A DNA stretch of 64,000 nt from Kribbella sp. ALI-6-A. GTDB taxonomy: Bacteria > Actinomycetota > Actinomycetes > Propionibacteriales > Kribbellaceae. The stretch's first letter is position 1. Each line of letters starts with the position of its first letter. Below the pieces are notes generated by a model that saw only the letters and a program-made list of their open reading frames with translations, ran no database searches and was not told where the DNA came from. Made by a program: the position numbers and the translations under genes. The DNA lies in the NCBI RefSeq assembly GCF_001984195.1, contig NZ_MTQN01000006.1, positions 1 to 64,000 on the forward strand, in the 5' to 3' direction. This document shows positions 43,921 to 53,209 of the stretch, piece after piece.

Positions 43921-44613
43921 TCAGGAAACCGTGCAGGAATCCAGGAAGCGGCGGACCAGGTCGTCGTTCCAGTCCTGGTGCTCGATCGGCAACCGGGCGA
44001 TCAGCCAGCTCCCGCCGAGCTCGACCTGACCGACCGCGCGGCCGTCGACATTGCCCAGGTGGAAGACCTTGCCGCCGGACTCGACCGCGCGGACCCCGCT
44101 CAACGACTGCGGCGCGTCGGCCGCGAACAGTTCCAGCTGTGCGGCCGCTTCGGCCGTGCGCGCGCTCGGCGGGGTCAGGACGACCCGTTTGCCGTCGGTC
44201 CGCGGGGAGGCAGTCCAGCCCCGCGGACTGAGGGTGCAGGCGATCGAGTTCCAGGGCTCCGGGTTGCTGACCAGTTGAACCCCCGCCTTCGAGAACGTCG
44301 TGACCTTGCCGCCGTCGGTCGCCGTCGAGGGTGCCGCCGAGCCCGCCGTCGCGGCACTGGGCTTCGGCGGCGGCGTGGTGGCATCGGTGGCGACCTCCGT
44401 CTCGCCACCGCCCCACCACTGCGTCTGGTCACCGGCCACCAGGACGGCGGTGGTCGCCGCGGCCACGCACAGCACACCGGTGACCCGGCGGCGCGCCTTG
44501 ATCCGGCGCAACGCCCGGCGCCCGCGGGCCACGTCCGCGTCCACGTCCGCCGGGGGCAGGCCGTCGGCCGTTCGGTCGGCGAACTGCTCCAGCAGCCTCT
44601 TCACGTCGTCCAC
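43921..44613 (-). CDS. putative membrane anti-sigma-like protein paired with SigE-type sigma (pair 2)
   Basis: This 230-aa protein has a cytosolic N-terminus (LLEQFADRTADGLPPADVDA), a basic stretch (RALRRIKARRR), one membrane segment (about 44-61) and an outer domain of about 150 residues with two Cys (IACTLS and DSCTVS). The GTG start is 1 nt after the sigma stop, so translation is coupled. It shares the topology of the 40635 protein and probably controls its partner sigma factor. No zinc-binding anti-sigma motif is visible. Confidence 0.7.
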   Translation of the reverse strand: MDDVKRLLEQFADRTADGLPPADVDADVARGRRALRRIKARRRVTGVLCVAAATTAVLVAGDQTQWWGGGETEVATDATTPPPKPSAATAGSAAPSTATDGGKVTTFSKAGVQLVSNPEPWNSIACTLSPRGWTASPRTDGKRVVLTPPSARTAEAAAQLELFAADAPQSLSGVRAVESGGKVFHLGNVDGRAVGQVELGGSWLIARLPIEHQDWNDDLVRRFLDSCTVS

Positions 44614-44614
44614 G

Positions 44615-45136
44615 TCAACTACTCCCCGTCGCAGGGTCCGAGGCCTGGTCGTCGGCCATCAGTTCCCTCAGTCTCTTCAGCGCTTTCGCGGTCTGGCTCT
44701 TCACGGTGCCCTCGGTGCACTCCAGGATCCGTGCGCAGGTCGCCACGTCGAGATCCTGGAAGTAGCGCAGCACCAGCACCGCACGCTGCCGTGGCGCCAG
44801 GTCCAGCAGCGCGCTCCGGACCGCCAGCAGGTCCGTGTGATCGGTGACGTCGGACTCCCGCGGCTCGAACGGCTCGGCCGTCATCACCTCGGGATGGCGC
44901 CCACTGCGCCGGCGTTCGTCCAGGAACGCGTTCACCAGGATCCGGTGCGCATACGGCCCGGCGCCCTCGTGCCGGATCCGGTGCCAGTGCACGTACACCC
45001 GGGTGCACGCGGTCTGTACCAGGTCCTCGGCGGTGTGCACATCCCCCGCGGTGAGCAGCAACGCCGTTCGCAACAGTCTGGTGCGGTCCGCGAGCACGTA
45101 CTCACGGAACTCGGCCTCGCGGTCACCCCCTCGCAT
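44615..45136 (-). CDS. SigE-family ECF RNA polymerase sigma factor (pair 2)
   Basis: This 173-aa protein has sigma region 2 (YVLADRTRLLRTALLLTAGD, AEDLVQTACTRVYVHW) and region 4 (LAPRQRAVLVLRYFQDLDVA, ECTEGTVKSQTAKALKRL), clearly paralogous to the factor at 41153. It starts 14 bp inside the end of miaA, so it may be transcribed with it as well as from its own promoter. Confidence 0.92.
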   Translation of the reverse strand: MRGGDREAEFREYVLADRTRLLRTALLLTAGDVHTAEDLVQTACTRVYVHWHRIRHEGAGPYAHRILVNAFLDERRRSGRHPEVMTAEPFEPRESDVTDHTDLLAVRSALLDLAPRQRAVLVLRYFQDLDVATCARILECTEGTVKSQTAKALKRLRELMADDQASDPATGSS

Positions 45137-46097
45137 CCACAGCCCCCAGGCTTTCTTCCATCCCGTCTACGTCCTGGGTGCCCTTTTGGTTGCCTTCGAG
45201 GGCACGAATTGCCCGATCGACCAGATCGGGGGCGTCGTACGGGAGCCAGATGATCCTCGGGTCCTTGCGGAACCACGAGTCCTGCCGGCGGGCGAAGCGG
45301 CGGGTCGCCTGGGCGGTCTGCTCGCGGGCCTCGGTTTCGGACAGCTCGCCGCGCAGCAGAGCGATCACCTGCGGGTAGCCCAGCGCGCGGTTCGCCGTAC
45401 GGCCGTCGAGCAGGCCCTGGTCGATCAGCCCGCGCACCTCGTCGACGAAGCCCTGCTCGAACATCCGGTCCACCCGCCGGCCGATCCGCTCGTCGAGCTC
45501 GGGGCGCGGCACGTCGAGCCCGAGTTGGACCGCGCCCGGATAGATCGAGGTGTGCCCGGGCAGCGTCGCGGCGTACGGCGCTCCGGTGATCTCGATGACC
45601 TCCAGCGCGCGGACGATCCGGCGGCCGTTGCTCGGCAGGATCTGCGCGGCGGCCGCGGGATCGCGCTCGGCCAGCCGCTGGTGCAGTACGCCGGAGCCGT
45701 GCTCGGCGAGCTCCTGCTCGAGCCGGGCCCGGAGCTCCGGATCGGTGCCGGGGAACTCGAACTCGTCGAGGATCGCGCGGACGTACAGCGCCGAACCGCC
45801 GGCCAGGACCGGCACCACCTGACGGCGCAGGCAGTCGTCGATCGCCGACCGGGCCAGCTGCTGGAACTCCGCGACCGTCGCGGTCTGCGTGACGTCCAGG
45901 ACGTCGAGCAGATGATGCGGTACGCCGGCCCGCTCGGCCGGGGTGATCTTGGCCGTGCCGATGTCCATCCCGCGGTAGACCTGGTAGGCGTCGGCGCTGA
46001 CCACCTCACCGCCCAGGTGCTTGCACAGAGCAACGGACAGGTCGGACTTGCCGGCCGCGGTGGGACCGACGACGGCGACGACGAGTGGTGCGGCCAT
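45123..46097 (-). CDS. miaA: tRNA dimethylallyltransferase
   Basis: This 324-aa enzyme adds the isopentenyl group to A37 of tRNAs reading UNN codons. It has the P-loop VVGPTAAGKSDLSVAL, the DAYQVYRGMDIGTAK motif, VPHHLLDVLD and the tRNA-binding QDSWFRKDPRIIW motif. MiaB, encoded at 49931, then methylthiolates the product. In this genome about 4 kb of unrelated genes separate the two. The C-terminal end overlaps the sigma gene by 14 bp. Confidence 0.96.
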   Translation of the reverse strand: MAAPLVVAVVGPTAAGKSDLSVALCKHLGGEVVSADAYQVYRGMDIGTAKITPAERAGVPHHLLDVLDVTQTATVAEFQQLARSAIDDCLRRQVVPVLAGGSALYVRAILDEFEFPGTDPELRARLEQELAEHGSGVLHQRLAERDPAAAAQILPSNGRRIVRALEVIEITGAPYAATLPGHTSIYPGAVQLGLDVPRPELDERIGRRVDRMFEQGFVDEVRGLIDQGLLDGRTANRALGYPQVIALLRGELSETEAREQTAQATRRFARRQDSWFRKDPRIIWLPYDAPDLVDRAIRALEGNQKGTQDVDGMEESLGAVDARG

Positions 46098-46240
46098 CGG
46101 TCCAGTGTGACAGTGCGCGGGCCGGTGCCGCCCGCACGGCGTGAACTCTGGGACAAGAGCGACGGGTGGGGGTTGTGGAGAACCGGTTCGTTCGGTAGGA
46201 ACAGGAGCAGTTCAGACCACCAACCGGGAGGGAATTCGCA

Positions 46241-46438
46241 GTGACGAACCAGTTCGAGGAAGAGACCGCGGCGGCCAAGGACGCGCTGGACAACGGCCCG
46301 CAGCTGAGCGGCGGTGACGTGGAACTGAAGGGCACCAAGGGCGGTGACTCCGGTGGTGACCTCGAGAGCGGTGGCGACGTCGAGAGCGGTGGGGACGTCG
46401 AGAGCGGCGGCGACGTGGAAAGCGGCGGCGGGAACTGA
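46241..46438 (+). CDS. small acidic repeat protein
   Basis: This 65-aa protein starts at GTG 46241 after GGGAGGGA. The N-terminal 30 residues (FEEETAAAKDALDNGPQLSG) are ordinary. The rest is built of the six-residue unit GGDVES/GGDLES, four copies, encoded by an 18-bp direct repeat. The protein is acidic and probably disordered. No family is recognised. It lies 87 bp upstream of the antitoxin-like gene. Confidence 0.65.
   Translation: MTNQFEEETAAAKDALDNGPQLSGGDVELKGTKGGDSGGDLESGGDVESGGDVESGGDVESGGGN
46352..46423 (+). repeat. four direct 18-bp repeats inside the small acidic gene
   Basis: The unit GGTGGCGACGTCGAGAGC occurs at 46352, 46370, 46388 and 46406 with few differences. The period is a multiple of 3, so copy number changes would keep the reading frame. 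Confidence 0.85.
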
Positions 46439-46525
46439 AGCACCTCCCACAGGTTCGGCCTCGCAGGTGCGATGATCCCGCTAGCTGTCTGTAAGCAGTT
46501 CACTACGCTAGGAACGGGAACCCAG

Positions 46526-46768
46526 ATGGGCATCTTCGACAAGTTCAAGGGCAAGGCCGAGGACCTGAAGGACAAGGCGACCGACCTGGTCGATCAGCAC
46601 GGCGACAAGGTCGGCGGCGGACTCGACAAGGCCGGCGACTTCGTTGACGACAAGACCGGTGGCAAGTACGGCGACAAGATCGACCAGGGTGTCGACGTCG
46701 CCAAGGACCGTCTCGACGGTCTGGACGGTCAGGACGACGACATCACCAACAGCCCGAAGCCGGCCTGA
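46526..46768 (+). CDS. MT0933-like antitoxin family protein
   Basis: This 80-aa, highly charged protein is made of helical Lys/Asp repeats (MGIFDKFKGKAEDLKDKATD, then DKVGGGLDKAGDFVDDKTGG), matching the MT0933/Rv0909-type antitoxin family. In mycobacteria such a protein is paired with a START-fold toxin gene next to it (Rv0909-Rv0910). No such toxin is beside it here, so it may be an orphan or serve another stress role. The ATG at 46526 is the natural start of the family. Confidence 0.78.
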   Translation: MGIFDKFKGKAEDLKDKATDLVDQHGDKVGGGLDKAGDFVDDKTGGKYGDKIDQGVDVAKDRLDGLDGQDDDITNSPKPA

Positions 46769-46781
46769 TCCCGGGAGCAGA

Positions 46782-46814
46782 CGAAGGGCCGCAGGAGTTT
46801 CCTGCGGCCCTTCG
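46782..46814 (+). terminator. terminator of the antitoxin-like gene
   Basis: A perfect 15-bp inverted repeat (CGAAGGGCCGCAGGA and complement) with a 3-nt loop starts 13 bp after the stop codon. Confidence 0.85.
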
Positions 46815-46895
46815 GCACGTTTCGGGTGCCCTGGGCAAGCATCGGTCCGGGCCGCGCGGACCGGACTGTCGCCGGTGACGTCTAGGGTTCTCGAC

Positions 46896-47351
46896 GTGGA
46901 GCGATTTCAGGTGGTTCCGGCGGCGTACGTCGTCCTGCGGCGCGGTGACGAGGTGCTGATGCTGCTGCGGGCCAACACCGGCTACATGGACGGCTACTGG
47001 GCCGTCCCCGCCGGGCACGTCGAGCGAGGCGAGTCGGTGCTGGCCGCGGCAAGGCGCGAGGTGCTCGAGGAGGTCGGGGTCGACATCGATCCCGCCGACC
47101 TGCTCCCGCTCACCGCGATGCACCGCACCGGCGGCAACGGCGACCCGATCGACGAGCGGGTCGACTTCTTCTTCACCGCCACCCGCTGGACCGGCGAGCC
47201 GACCTCGATGGAGCCCGGCAAGGCCGATGCGCTCGGCTGGTACCGGCTCGACCAGCTGCCCGACCCCGTCGTCCCGCACGAGGCGCGCGTCCTGGAGGGG
47301 CTGCGCACGGGCGATCTCCCTGCGGTGATCGCCGAGGGCTTCGCCGACTGA
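46896..47351 (+). CDS. Nudix hydrolase
   Basis: This is a 151-aa protein with an exact Nudix box: GHVERGESVLAAARREVLEE followed by VGV (G-x5-E-x7-REUxEExGU). It hydrolyses a nucleoside diphosphate linked to some group; the substrate cannot be told. The GTG at 46896 is chosen because it opens the domain (VERFQVVPAAYVVL). The longer open frame overlapping the antitoxin-like gene is not coding. Confidence 0.92.
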   Translation: MERFQVVPAAYVVLRRGDEVLMLLRANTGYMDGYWAVPAGHVERGESVLAAARREVLEEVGVDIDPADLLPLTAMHRTGGNGDPIDERVDFFFTATRWTGEPTSMEPGKADALGWYRLDQLPDPVVPHEARVLEGLRTGDLPAVIAEGFAD

Positions 47352-47445
47352 TCCACCCGCCCCCGCCGGTTCGCCCGCTGTTCACCGGGCCGGAGGCAAC
47401 CACCTCTACAGTTCCTGCGTTGTCAGTGAACTCGTGGAGGCATCG

Positions 47446-49275
47446 ATGGACCAGCAGTACGACGGAACCAGCCGCAGGCGGATCCTGCAGGCGGGCGCGC
47501 TTGGCGCCGGCGCAGCATTGATTCCCGGGGTCGCCGCGGCCGAGCCCTCGGTCGGCGCGACCGACTCAGCGGCCGGGGGCCGGGGTGCCGATCCGGACAA
47601 CCCGCGGTTCACGCTGGCCGTCGTACCGGACACGCAGTATCTGTTCGATCTCGACCGGGGCGACGCCGCGCCGCTGACCGCCAGCTTCCGGTACCTGGTC
47701 GAGCACCGCGCGGCCGAGAACGTCGTGTTCACCGCCCACCTCGGCGACGTGGTCGAGAACGCGCAGGCCTCGGAGTTCGCACAGGCCGACCCGGTCTTCG
47801 GCGTTCTCGACCGGGCCCGGCTGCCCTACAGCGTGCTGGCCGGCAACCACGACATCGACGCCTCGAAGGACGACCAGCGCGGCGATTCGCCGTACCTGCA
47901 CGTGTTCGGTCCGCGGCGCTTCCGCCGGATGAGCACGTACGGCGGCTCGACGCCGGACGGCTACAACTCGTACCACGTCTTCCGCGCGGGTGGCCGGCAG
48001 TGGCTGCTGCTCGCGATGGACTGGCGCCCGTCCGACGCCGGCTTCGCGTGGGCCCGCCGGGTGATCGCGGACCACCCGCGGCTGCCGGTCATCCTGACCA
48101 CCCACGACATGGTGTACGCCGACGCCGGTGACCCGGTCGCGAAGTTCTCCGCCCACGGCAACCGGGTCTGGGATCAGCTGGTGAAGGACAACGACCAGAT
48201 CTTCCTCACGCTGAACGGTCACTACTGGCCGTCCGGCCGGGTGGTCCGGCAGAACGCGGCCGGCCACGACGTGCACCTGCACATCACGAACTACCAGGAC
48301 CGCTACTACGGCGGCAGCGGGATGATCCGGCTCTACCACTTCGACCTGGCCCGCAACGTGATCGACGTCGAGACGCTGTCGCCGTGGGTCCTCGCGCAGG
48401 ACCCGGCCCGGCGCAGTCTGCTGGCCGAGGACGAGATCGAGCTGACCGACGACACGAACCGTTTCAGTGTGCCGATCGACTTCGCCGAGCGGTTCGCCGG
48501 GTTCGCGCCGGTACCGGTCCGTCCGGCGCGGCCCGCGTCGAAGCTGGTGATCCCGGGCACGGTCGCGTACTGGCGGTTCGACGGGCCGGTGCAGTCGCGG
48601 GTGACGGACCACTCCGGACGCGGCAACCACCTGACCACGGCGTACCTGCCGGGCAGTCCGGCCGGCAGCCTGCGCGCTTCGGACGAGCACCACCCCGAGC
48701 AGCCCGGGCACGCCAGCTGGTTGTTTGCCGGAGGCAAGAAGCCGGCGCGTGGTGGTTACCTGGCGACGGCCGCCGACGCACCGCTCAACCGGCAAACCTT
48801 CCGCGGCGGCTACACGATCGAGGCGTTCGTGAAGCTGCTCGACGACGGCGCCGACCACTCGTGGATGGGATTGCTCAGCCGGATGGGCACCGGCACGGAC
48901 GCGGGCAAGACCGGCAGCGACCCGTCCGAGCCGGTGGTCAACCTCGCCTTCTCCGGCGGGCGTCAGGTGCAGTGGGCGGTCTACCCGCTCGACCGCAACG
49001 ACACCTTCACCAACTGGGGCCACGAGCAGGTCGCCGGGACGTGGTTCCACCTCGCGGTGGTGAACGACGGCCGCCACACCACCCTGTACGTCGACTCGTC
49101 GCCGCTGCTCCGCAACCCGTCGACCCGCTCCAACGGCCTGGCCACCGCCAACCTGCCCTGGCTGCTCGGCGCCAACCACTACGACAACACGATCGAGCAG
49201 GCCTTCGCCGGGCACATCGGCGAACTGCGCATCGTCGAGCGAGCGCTGCAGCCGCGGGAGTTCCTGACCGCCTAG
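47446..49275 (+). CDS. Tat-exported metallophosphoesterase with LamG domain
   Basis: This is a 609-aa protein. The N-terminus has a twin-arginine signal (SRRRILQAGALGAGAALIPG). A calcineurin-type phosphoesterase follows (about 45-310) with VPDTQYLFD, HLGDVVENAQ, LAGNHDID, TTHDMVYAD and LNGHYWPSG. A LamG/concanavalin domain (about 370-600) has VAYWRFDG, GYTIEAFVKL and WFHLAVVNDG. It probably acts on phosphate esters outside the cell. The ATG at 47446 follows GGAGG. It converges on the kinase-like gene with a 4-bp overlap. Confidence 0.92.
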   Translation: MDQQYDGTSRRRILQAGALGAGAALIPGVAAAEPSVGATDSAAGGRGADPDNPRFTLAVVPDTQYLFDLDRGDAAPLTASFRYLVEHRAAENVVFTAHLGDVVENAQASEFAQADPVFGVLDRARLPYSVLAGNHDIDASKDDQRGDSPYLHVFGPRRFRRMSTYGGSTPDGYNSYHVFRAGGRQWLLLAMDWRPSDAGFAWARRVIADHPRLPVILTTHDMVYADAGDPVAKFSAHGNRVWDQLVKDNDQIFLTLNGHYWPSGRVVRQNAAGHDVHLHITNYQDRYYGGSGMIRLYHFDLARNVIDVETLSPWVLAQDPARRSLLAEDEIELTDDTNRFSVPIDFAERFAGFAPVPVRPARPASKLVIPGTVAYWRFDGPVQSRVTDHSGRGNHLTTAYLPGSPAGSLRASDEHHPEQPGHASWLFAGGKKPARGGYLATAADAPLNRQTFRGGYTIEAFVKLLDDGADHSWMGLLSRMGTGTDAGKTGSDPSEPVVNLAFSGGRQVQWAVYPLDRNDTFTNWGHEQVAGTWFHLAVVNDGRHTTLYVDSSPLLRNPSTRSNGLATANLPWLLGANHYDNTIEQAFAGHIGELRIVERALQPREFLTA

Positions 49276-49931
49276 AGCAACGAACGGATGAGCTGGTCCT
49301 GCTGCGGCAGCAGGGCCAGCTCTTCGGGGGTGAGCGTGACGTTGCGGCCGCGCGAGGCCAGCGCCGCCGGGAGCTGCGGGGTCGGGTCGATCGAGTTGCC
49401 GAGGTAGCTGCTGAGCGCCGCACGCAGCAAGGGAGAGAGCTCGGCGAAGGCCGGGGCGAGCGCGACCTGGGCGAAGATGATCGCGGTCATCGCCACGTCG
49501 AACTCCGGCGGGCCTTCCGCGGCGTTGCGCCAGTCGATCACCACTGGGCCGTCGGCTGTCAGCAGCACGTTCTCCGGGTGCAGATCGCCGTGCATCACGA
49601 CCCGGCCCGCCGCACCACTCGGCGCGGGGATGGCGTGCAGGCGCCGATGCAACTCGGCGTGCAGCTCACCGACCTCCACCGGGCCAACCTCCCCCGCGAC
49701 CGCCGCGGCTGCCAGCGTCGGCCCTTCGAGCCGCTGGATCACCATGTCGGCACCGTCGACCCGATCCACCGCCGGCACCGGATACCCGTGCCGGCCGACC
49801 CACCGCATGAACTCGGCCTCGTCCCGCACGGGATGCCCGTTGCGGTACCGGCGCAGGACCCAGTTGTCGTCGATCGCGTAGACGTCGGCGTCCCGCCCGG
49901 AGGCGAACGGCTCGGCCTCCGGGGACGACAT
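49272..49931 (-). CDS. aminoglycoside phosphotransferase-family kinase-like protein (APH 1)
   Basis: This 219-aa protein has the APH/choline kinase fold: GRDADVYAIDDNWVLRRY near the N-terminus, catalytic loop VVMHGDLHPENVLL and the metal-binding VVIDWRNAAEG. The ATG overlaps the miaB stop (TGATG), so it is co-translated with miaB. The substrate is unknown and resistance should not be assumed; such genes are common in actinobacteria. Confidence 0.88.
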   Translation of the reverse strand: MSSPEAEPFASGRDADVYAIDDNWVLRRYRNGHPVRDEAEFMRWVGRHGYPVPAVDRVDGADMVIQRLEGPTLAAAAVAGEVGPVEVGELHAELHRRLHAIPAPSGAAGRVVMHGDLHPENVLLTADGPVVIDWRNAAEGPPEFDVAMTAIIFAQVALAPAFAELSPLLRAALSSYLGNSIDPTPQLPAALASRGRNVTLTPEELALLPQQDQLIRSLL

Positions 49932-51409
49932 CAGTTGACCTGGCAGCCACCGGTGACGGGCGCGAGCGGCGCGGGCTGACCGATGGTGGGCAGACCGAGC
50001 ATGACCCCAGGAGCAGCCGAGGCCGGCGTCTCCTGCGCGCGCTCCCACGCGTCGCCGGCCCGCGTACGGCGTACCGAACCGAAGACGTCGGCGACCAGGT
50101 GGTGCGGGGCTCCGTAGGTGACCTCGACGGTGGCCATGTCGCCCGGGCGCGGACGCTCGACGCCCTCGGGCAGCGCGAAGTGCACCAGGCGGTTGTCGCG
50201 GGCGCGGCCGGACAGCCGGTGGGTGGTGGCGTCCTTGCGCCCCTCGCCCTCCGCGACCAGGACCTCCAGCGACCGGCCGACCAGGGCCTTGTTCTCGGTC
50301 CAGGCCATCTCGTCCTGCAGCGCGACCAGCCGCTCGTAGCGCTCCTGGACGACCTCGCGCGGGACCTGGTTGTCCATCGACTCCGCCGGAGTGCCCGGGC
50401 GCTTGGAGTACTGGAACGTGAACGCCCCGGCGAACCGCGCCTGCCGGACCACGTCGAGCGTCCCCTGGAAGTCCTCCTCGGTCTCCCCGGGGAAGCCGAC
50501 GATGATGTCGGTGGTGATCGCCGCGTCCGGCATCGCCGCGCGAACGTCGGAGATGATCTTCAGGTAGCGGTCCCGCCGGTACGAGCGCCGCATCGTCTTC
50601 AGGATCTGGTCCGAGCCCGACTGCAGCGGCATGTGCAGCGAGGGCATCACGTTCGGCGTCTGCGCCATCGCCTCGATCACGTCGGCGGTGAAGTCGCGCG
50701 GGTGCGGCGAGGTGAAGCGGACCCGCTCCAGCCCGTCGATCTGCCCGCAGGCGCGCAGCAGCTTCGAGAACGCGTACCGGTCGCCGAACTCGACGCCGTA
50801 GGAGTTCACGTTCTGGCCGAGCAACGTCACCTCGAGCACGCCCTCGGCGACCAGCGCCTCGACCTCGGCCAGCACGTCACCCGGCCGGCGGTCCTTCTCC
50901 CGGCCGCGCAGCGCGGGCACGATGCAGAACGTGCAGGTGTTGTTGCACCCGACGCTGACCGAGACCCACGCCGAGTACGGCGACTCGCGGCGGGTCGGCA
51001 GCGTCGACGGGAAGACGTCCAGGGACTCCAGGATCTCGACCTGGGACTCCTCGGCGATCCGGGCCCGCTCCAGCAGCACCGGCAGGGAGCCGATGTTGTG
51101 GGTGCCGAACACGACGTCCACCCAGGGCGCCTTCTTCGTGATGGTGGCCTTGTCCTTCTGCGCCAGGCAGCCGCCGACGGCGATCTGCATGCCCGGCTTC
51201 TTGGCCTTCACCGGCGCCAGGTGACCGAGGTTGCCGTACAACTTGTTGTCGGCGTTCTCCCGGACCGCGCAGGTGTTGAAGACGACCACGTCGGCCTGGT
51301 CGCCCTCGGGCGCGCGGACGTAGCCGGCGTCCTCCAGCAGCCCGCGCAGGCGCTCGGAGTCGTGCACGTTCATCTGGCACCCGTAGGTGCGGACCTCATA
51401 GGTACGCAT
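49931..51409 (-). CDS. miaB: tRNA-2-methylthio-N6-dimethylallyladenosine synthase
   Basis: This 492-aa radical-SAM enzyme methylthiolates i6A37 made by MiaA. The N-terminal domain has three cluster Cys (Cys11 in TYGCQMN, Cys47 in FNTCAVRE, a third in VGGCLAQKD). The radical-SAM motif is [17 protein letters not shown], and a TRAM domain ends the protein. The ATG at 51409 begins the family's usual [15 protein letters not shown] kinase-like gene overlaps its stop. Confidence 0.97.
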   Translation of the reverse strand: MRTYEVRTYGCQMNVHDSERLRGLLEDAGYVRAPEGDQADVVVFNTCAVRENADNKLYGNLGHLAPVKAKKPGMQIAVGGCLAQKDKATITKKAPWVDVVFGTHNIGSLPVLLERARIAEESQVEILESLDVFPSTLPTRRESPYSAWVSVSVGCNNTCTFCIVPALRGREKDRRPGDVLAEVEALVAEGVLEVTLLGQNVNSYGVEFGDRYAFSKLLRACGQIDGLERVRFTSPHPRDFTADVIEAMAQTPNVMPSLHMPLQSGSDQILKTMRRSYRRDRYLKIISDVRAAMPDAAITTDIIVGFPGETEEDFQGTLDVVRQARFAGAFTFQYSKRPGTPAESMDNQVPREVVQERYERLVALQDEMAWTENKALVGRSLEVLVAEGEGRKDATTHRLSGRARDNRLVHFALPEGVERPRPGDMATVEVTYGAPHHLVADVFGSVRRTRAGDAWERAQETPASAAPGVMLGLPTIGQPAPLAPVTGGCQVN

Positions 51410-51509
51410 AACAGCCACCAAGCGTACGTCCCGGGGTGGACATTTCCCTACCTGGGCTGGCTGCCTGCACCCCCTGACCCGGATGCTCCGGGCCGGGACA
51501 GTGAGAGGC

Positions 51510-53059
51510 ATGAACAGCTCTCGCCGTCAGTTCCTCGCCCGTTCCGCTGCCGGAGCCGCCGCCGTCGTCGCCGGCGGCACCTTCACCGCCTCCTCCCCCG
51601 CCGCCGCGCTGGTCGCCCCGCTGGCCACCGTCGGGACCAACCGGATCACCGCCCTCACCGGTGTTACCGTGATCGACGTCGCCACCGGGCACCGCGCCCG
51701 CCGGCAGACCGTGCTGATCAGTGGCGACCGGATCATCGGCGTCGGCCGTATCCCGGTGCCGCGCGGCGCCACCGAGCTCGACCTGACCGGGAAGTTCGTC
51801 GTCCCCGGCCTGGCCGACATGCACGTGCACAGCCTCGGCGACGAGCACGTCTCGCCGCCGCTGTACCTGGCCAACGGCGTGACCACCGTTCGCGAGATGG
51901 CCGTGACGGATCCGGTGCTGTACGGCTGGCGCGACCGGATCGACGCCGGCACGTTGCTCGGGCCGCGGATGGTCGTGGCCAGCCAGATCGTCGACGGCGA
52001 CCCGACGCTGTGGGACCCGAACCTGCTGCACGTCCTGGTGGTGAACGACGAGGCGGGCGCGCGGGCCGCCGTACGGCGGGTGAAGGCGGAGGGCGCCGAC
52101 TTCGTCAAGGTGTACTCGCGGCTGGGGCCGGCGGCGTACCGGGCGATTCTGGACGAGGCGCGGCGGGTGGGGCTGACCGTGCACGGCCACGCGCCGGACC
52201 AGGTCTCGATCCAGGAGGTCAGCTCCGGCGGCCAGCGCAGCATCGAGCACATCCACGCGCTGGCCCTCTCGGTCTCCAGCCGCGCGGCCGAGGTCCGCCG
52301 GATGCAGCGCGCCATCACGATCAGAACCGGCGACTACAACAGCTGGTTCCGCCAGGTGCATCCGATCGAGTGGATCGCCGCGAACTCCTTCAGCCCGGCC
52401 CGGGCCGCCGAGGTCTTCGGGCTGCTGCGCCGCAACCGAACCCGGATCACGCCGACGCTGACCATGCACAACGTGCTGGACCGGCCCGACTTCACCGGGC
52501 TCGACCGGCCGTCGCCAAGTACCTGAGCGCGGACTCGATCGCCACGTACGAGTACGTGCTGGCCGAGCTCTACACCGCCAACCGCCCAGCGGAGGAGATC
52601 GCCCGGCAACAGCGGATGTGGAACTACCGGCAACGCTTCGTCGGCCAACTGTTCGCCCACGGCGTGCCCGTCCTGACCGGCACCGACACCGGCACGCCGT
52701 GGACGGTGCCCGGCTTCGCCCTGCACGACGAACTCGAGCTGCTGGTCGGCTCCGGGGCCACCCCGCGCCAGGCCCTGTACGCCGCGACCGTCGAGCCGGC
52801 CCGGTTCCTCGGCCTGAGCGACGATCTGGGATCGGTTGCCCCACGCAAGCTCGCCGACCTGGTCGTGCTGGACGCCGATCCGCTGCTCGACATCCGCAAC
52901 ACCCGCCGGATCCACACGGTGGTCACCCGCGGCCGGGTGATCTCCCCCGCGGCCCGCGCGCGGATGCTGACCGACGTCGAGGCCGCCGTACAGGCTCCGC
53001 CGGCCGGACGGGCGCTCGCGGCGGGCGGGTGCTGCGGCGGGCACCGACCCGAGCGGTGA
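51510..53059 (+). pseudogene. Tat-secreted amidohydrolase with a single frameshift
   Basis: The 5' part (51510-52526) encodes a Tat signal ([20 protein letters not shown]) and the front half of an amidohydrolase: VIDVATGHRARRQTVLISGD, PGLADMHVHSLGDEH, FVKVYSRLG and LTVHGHAPD. Near 52500 the frame changes by -1. The second part to 53059 continues the same protein (AKYLSADSIATYEYVLAELY, VLTGTDTGTPW, RKLADLVVLDADPLLDI). Both halves are otherwise intact, giving about 515 residues. It is either a recent inactivating mutation or a base error in the sequence. Confidence 0.8.
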
Positions 53060-53099
53060 GACCGAATCCGGACAGCAAGTCCTGACATCGAGCGACAAC

Positions 53100-53133
53100 G
53101 CGCGGACTGTGACCACCGCGTCACAGTCCGCGC
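53100..53133 (+). terminator. hairpin between amidohydrolase and glutamate importer genes
   Basis: A perfect 13-bp inverted repeat (GCGCGGACTGTGA and complement) with an 8-nt loop lies 40 bp after the amidohydrolase stop and 76 bp before the ATPase start. It is most likely a terminator, although its position also allows an operator for the importer genes. Confidence 0.6.
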
Positions 53134-53209
53134 TCACCGTCGCAGATCGTTACCTCCGTGGAATCGGGGGGCCGTGCGAGGCAACCCCCGCCTCGGCTAG
53201 GTTCACGCC

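Noticed and set aside
52480..52540. Programmed ribosomal frameshift in the amidohydrolase
   Set aside because: No slippery heptamer and no clear downstream stem were seen. A simple mutation or base error is more likely.
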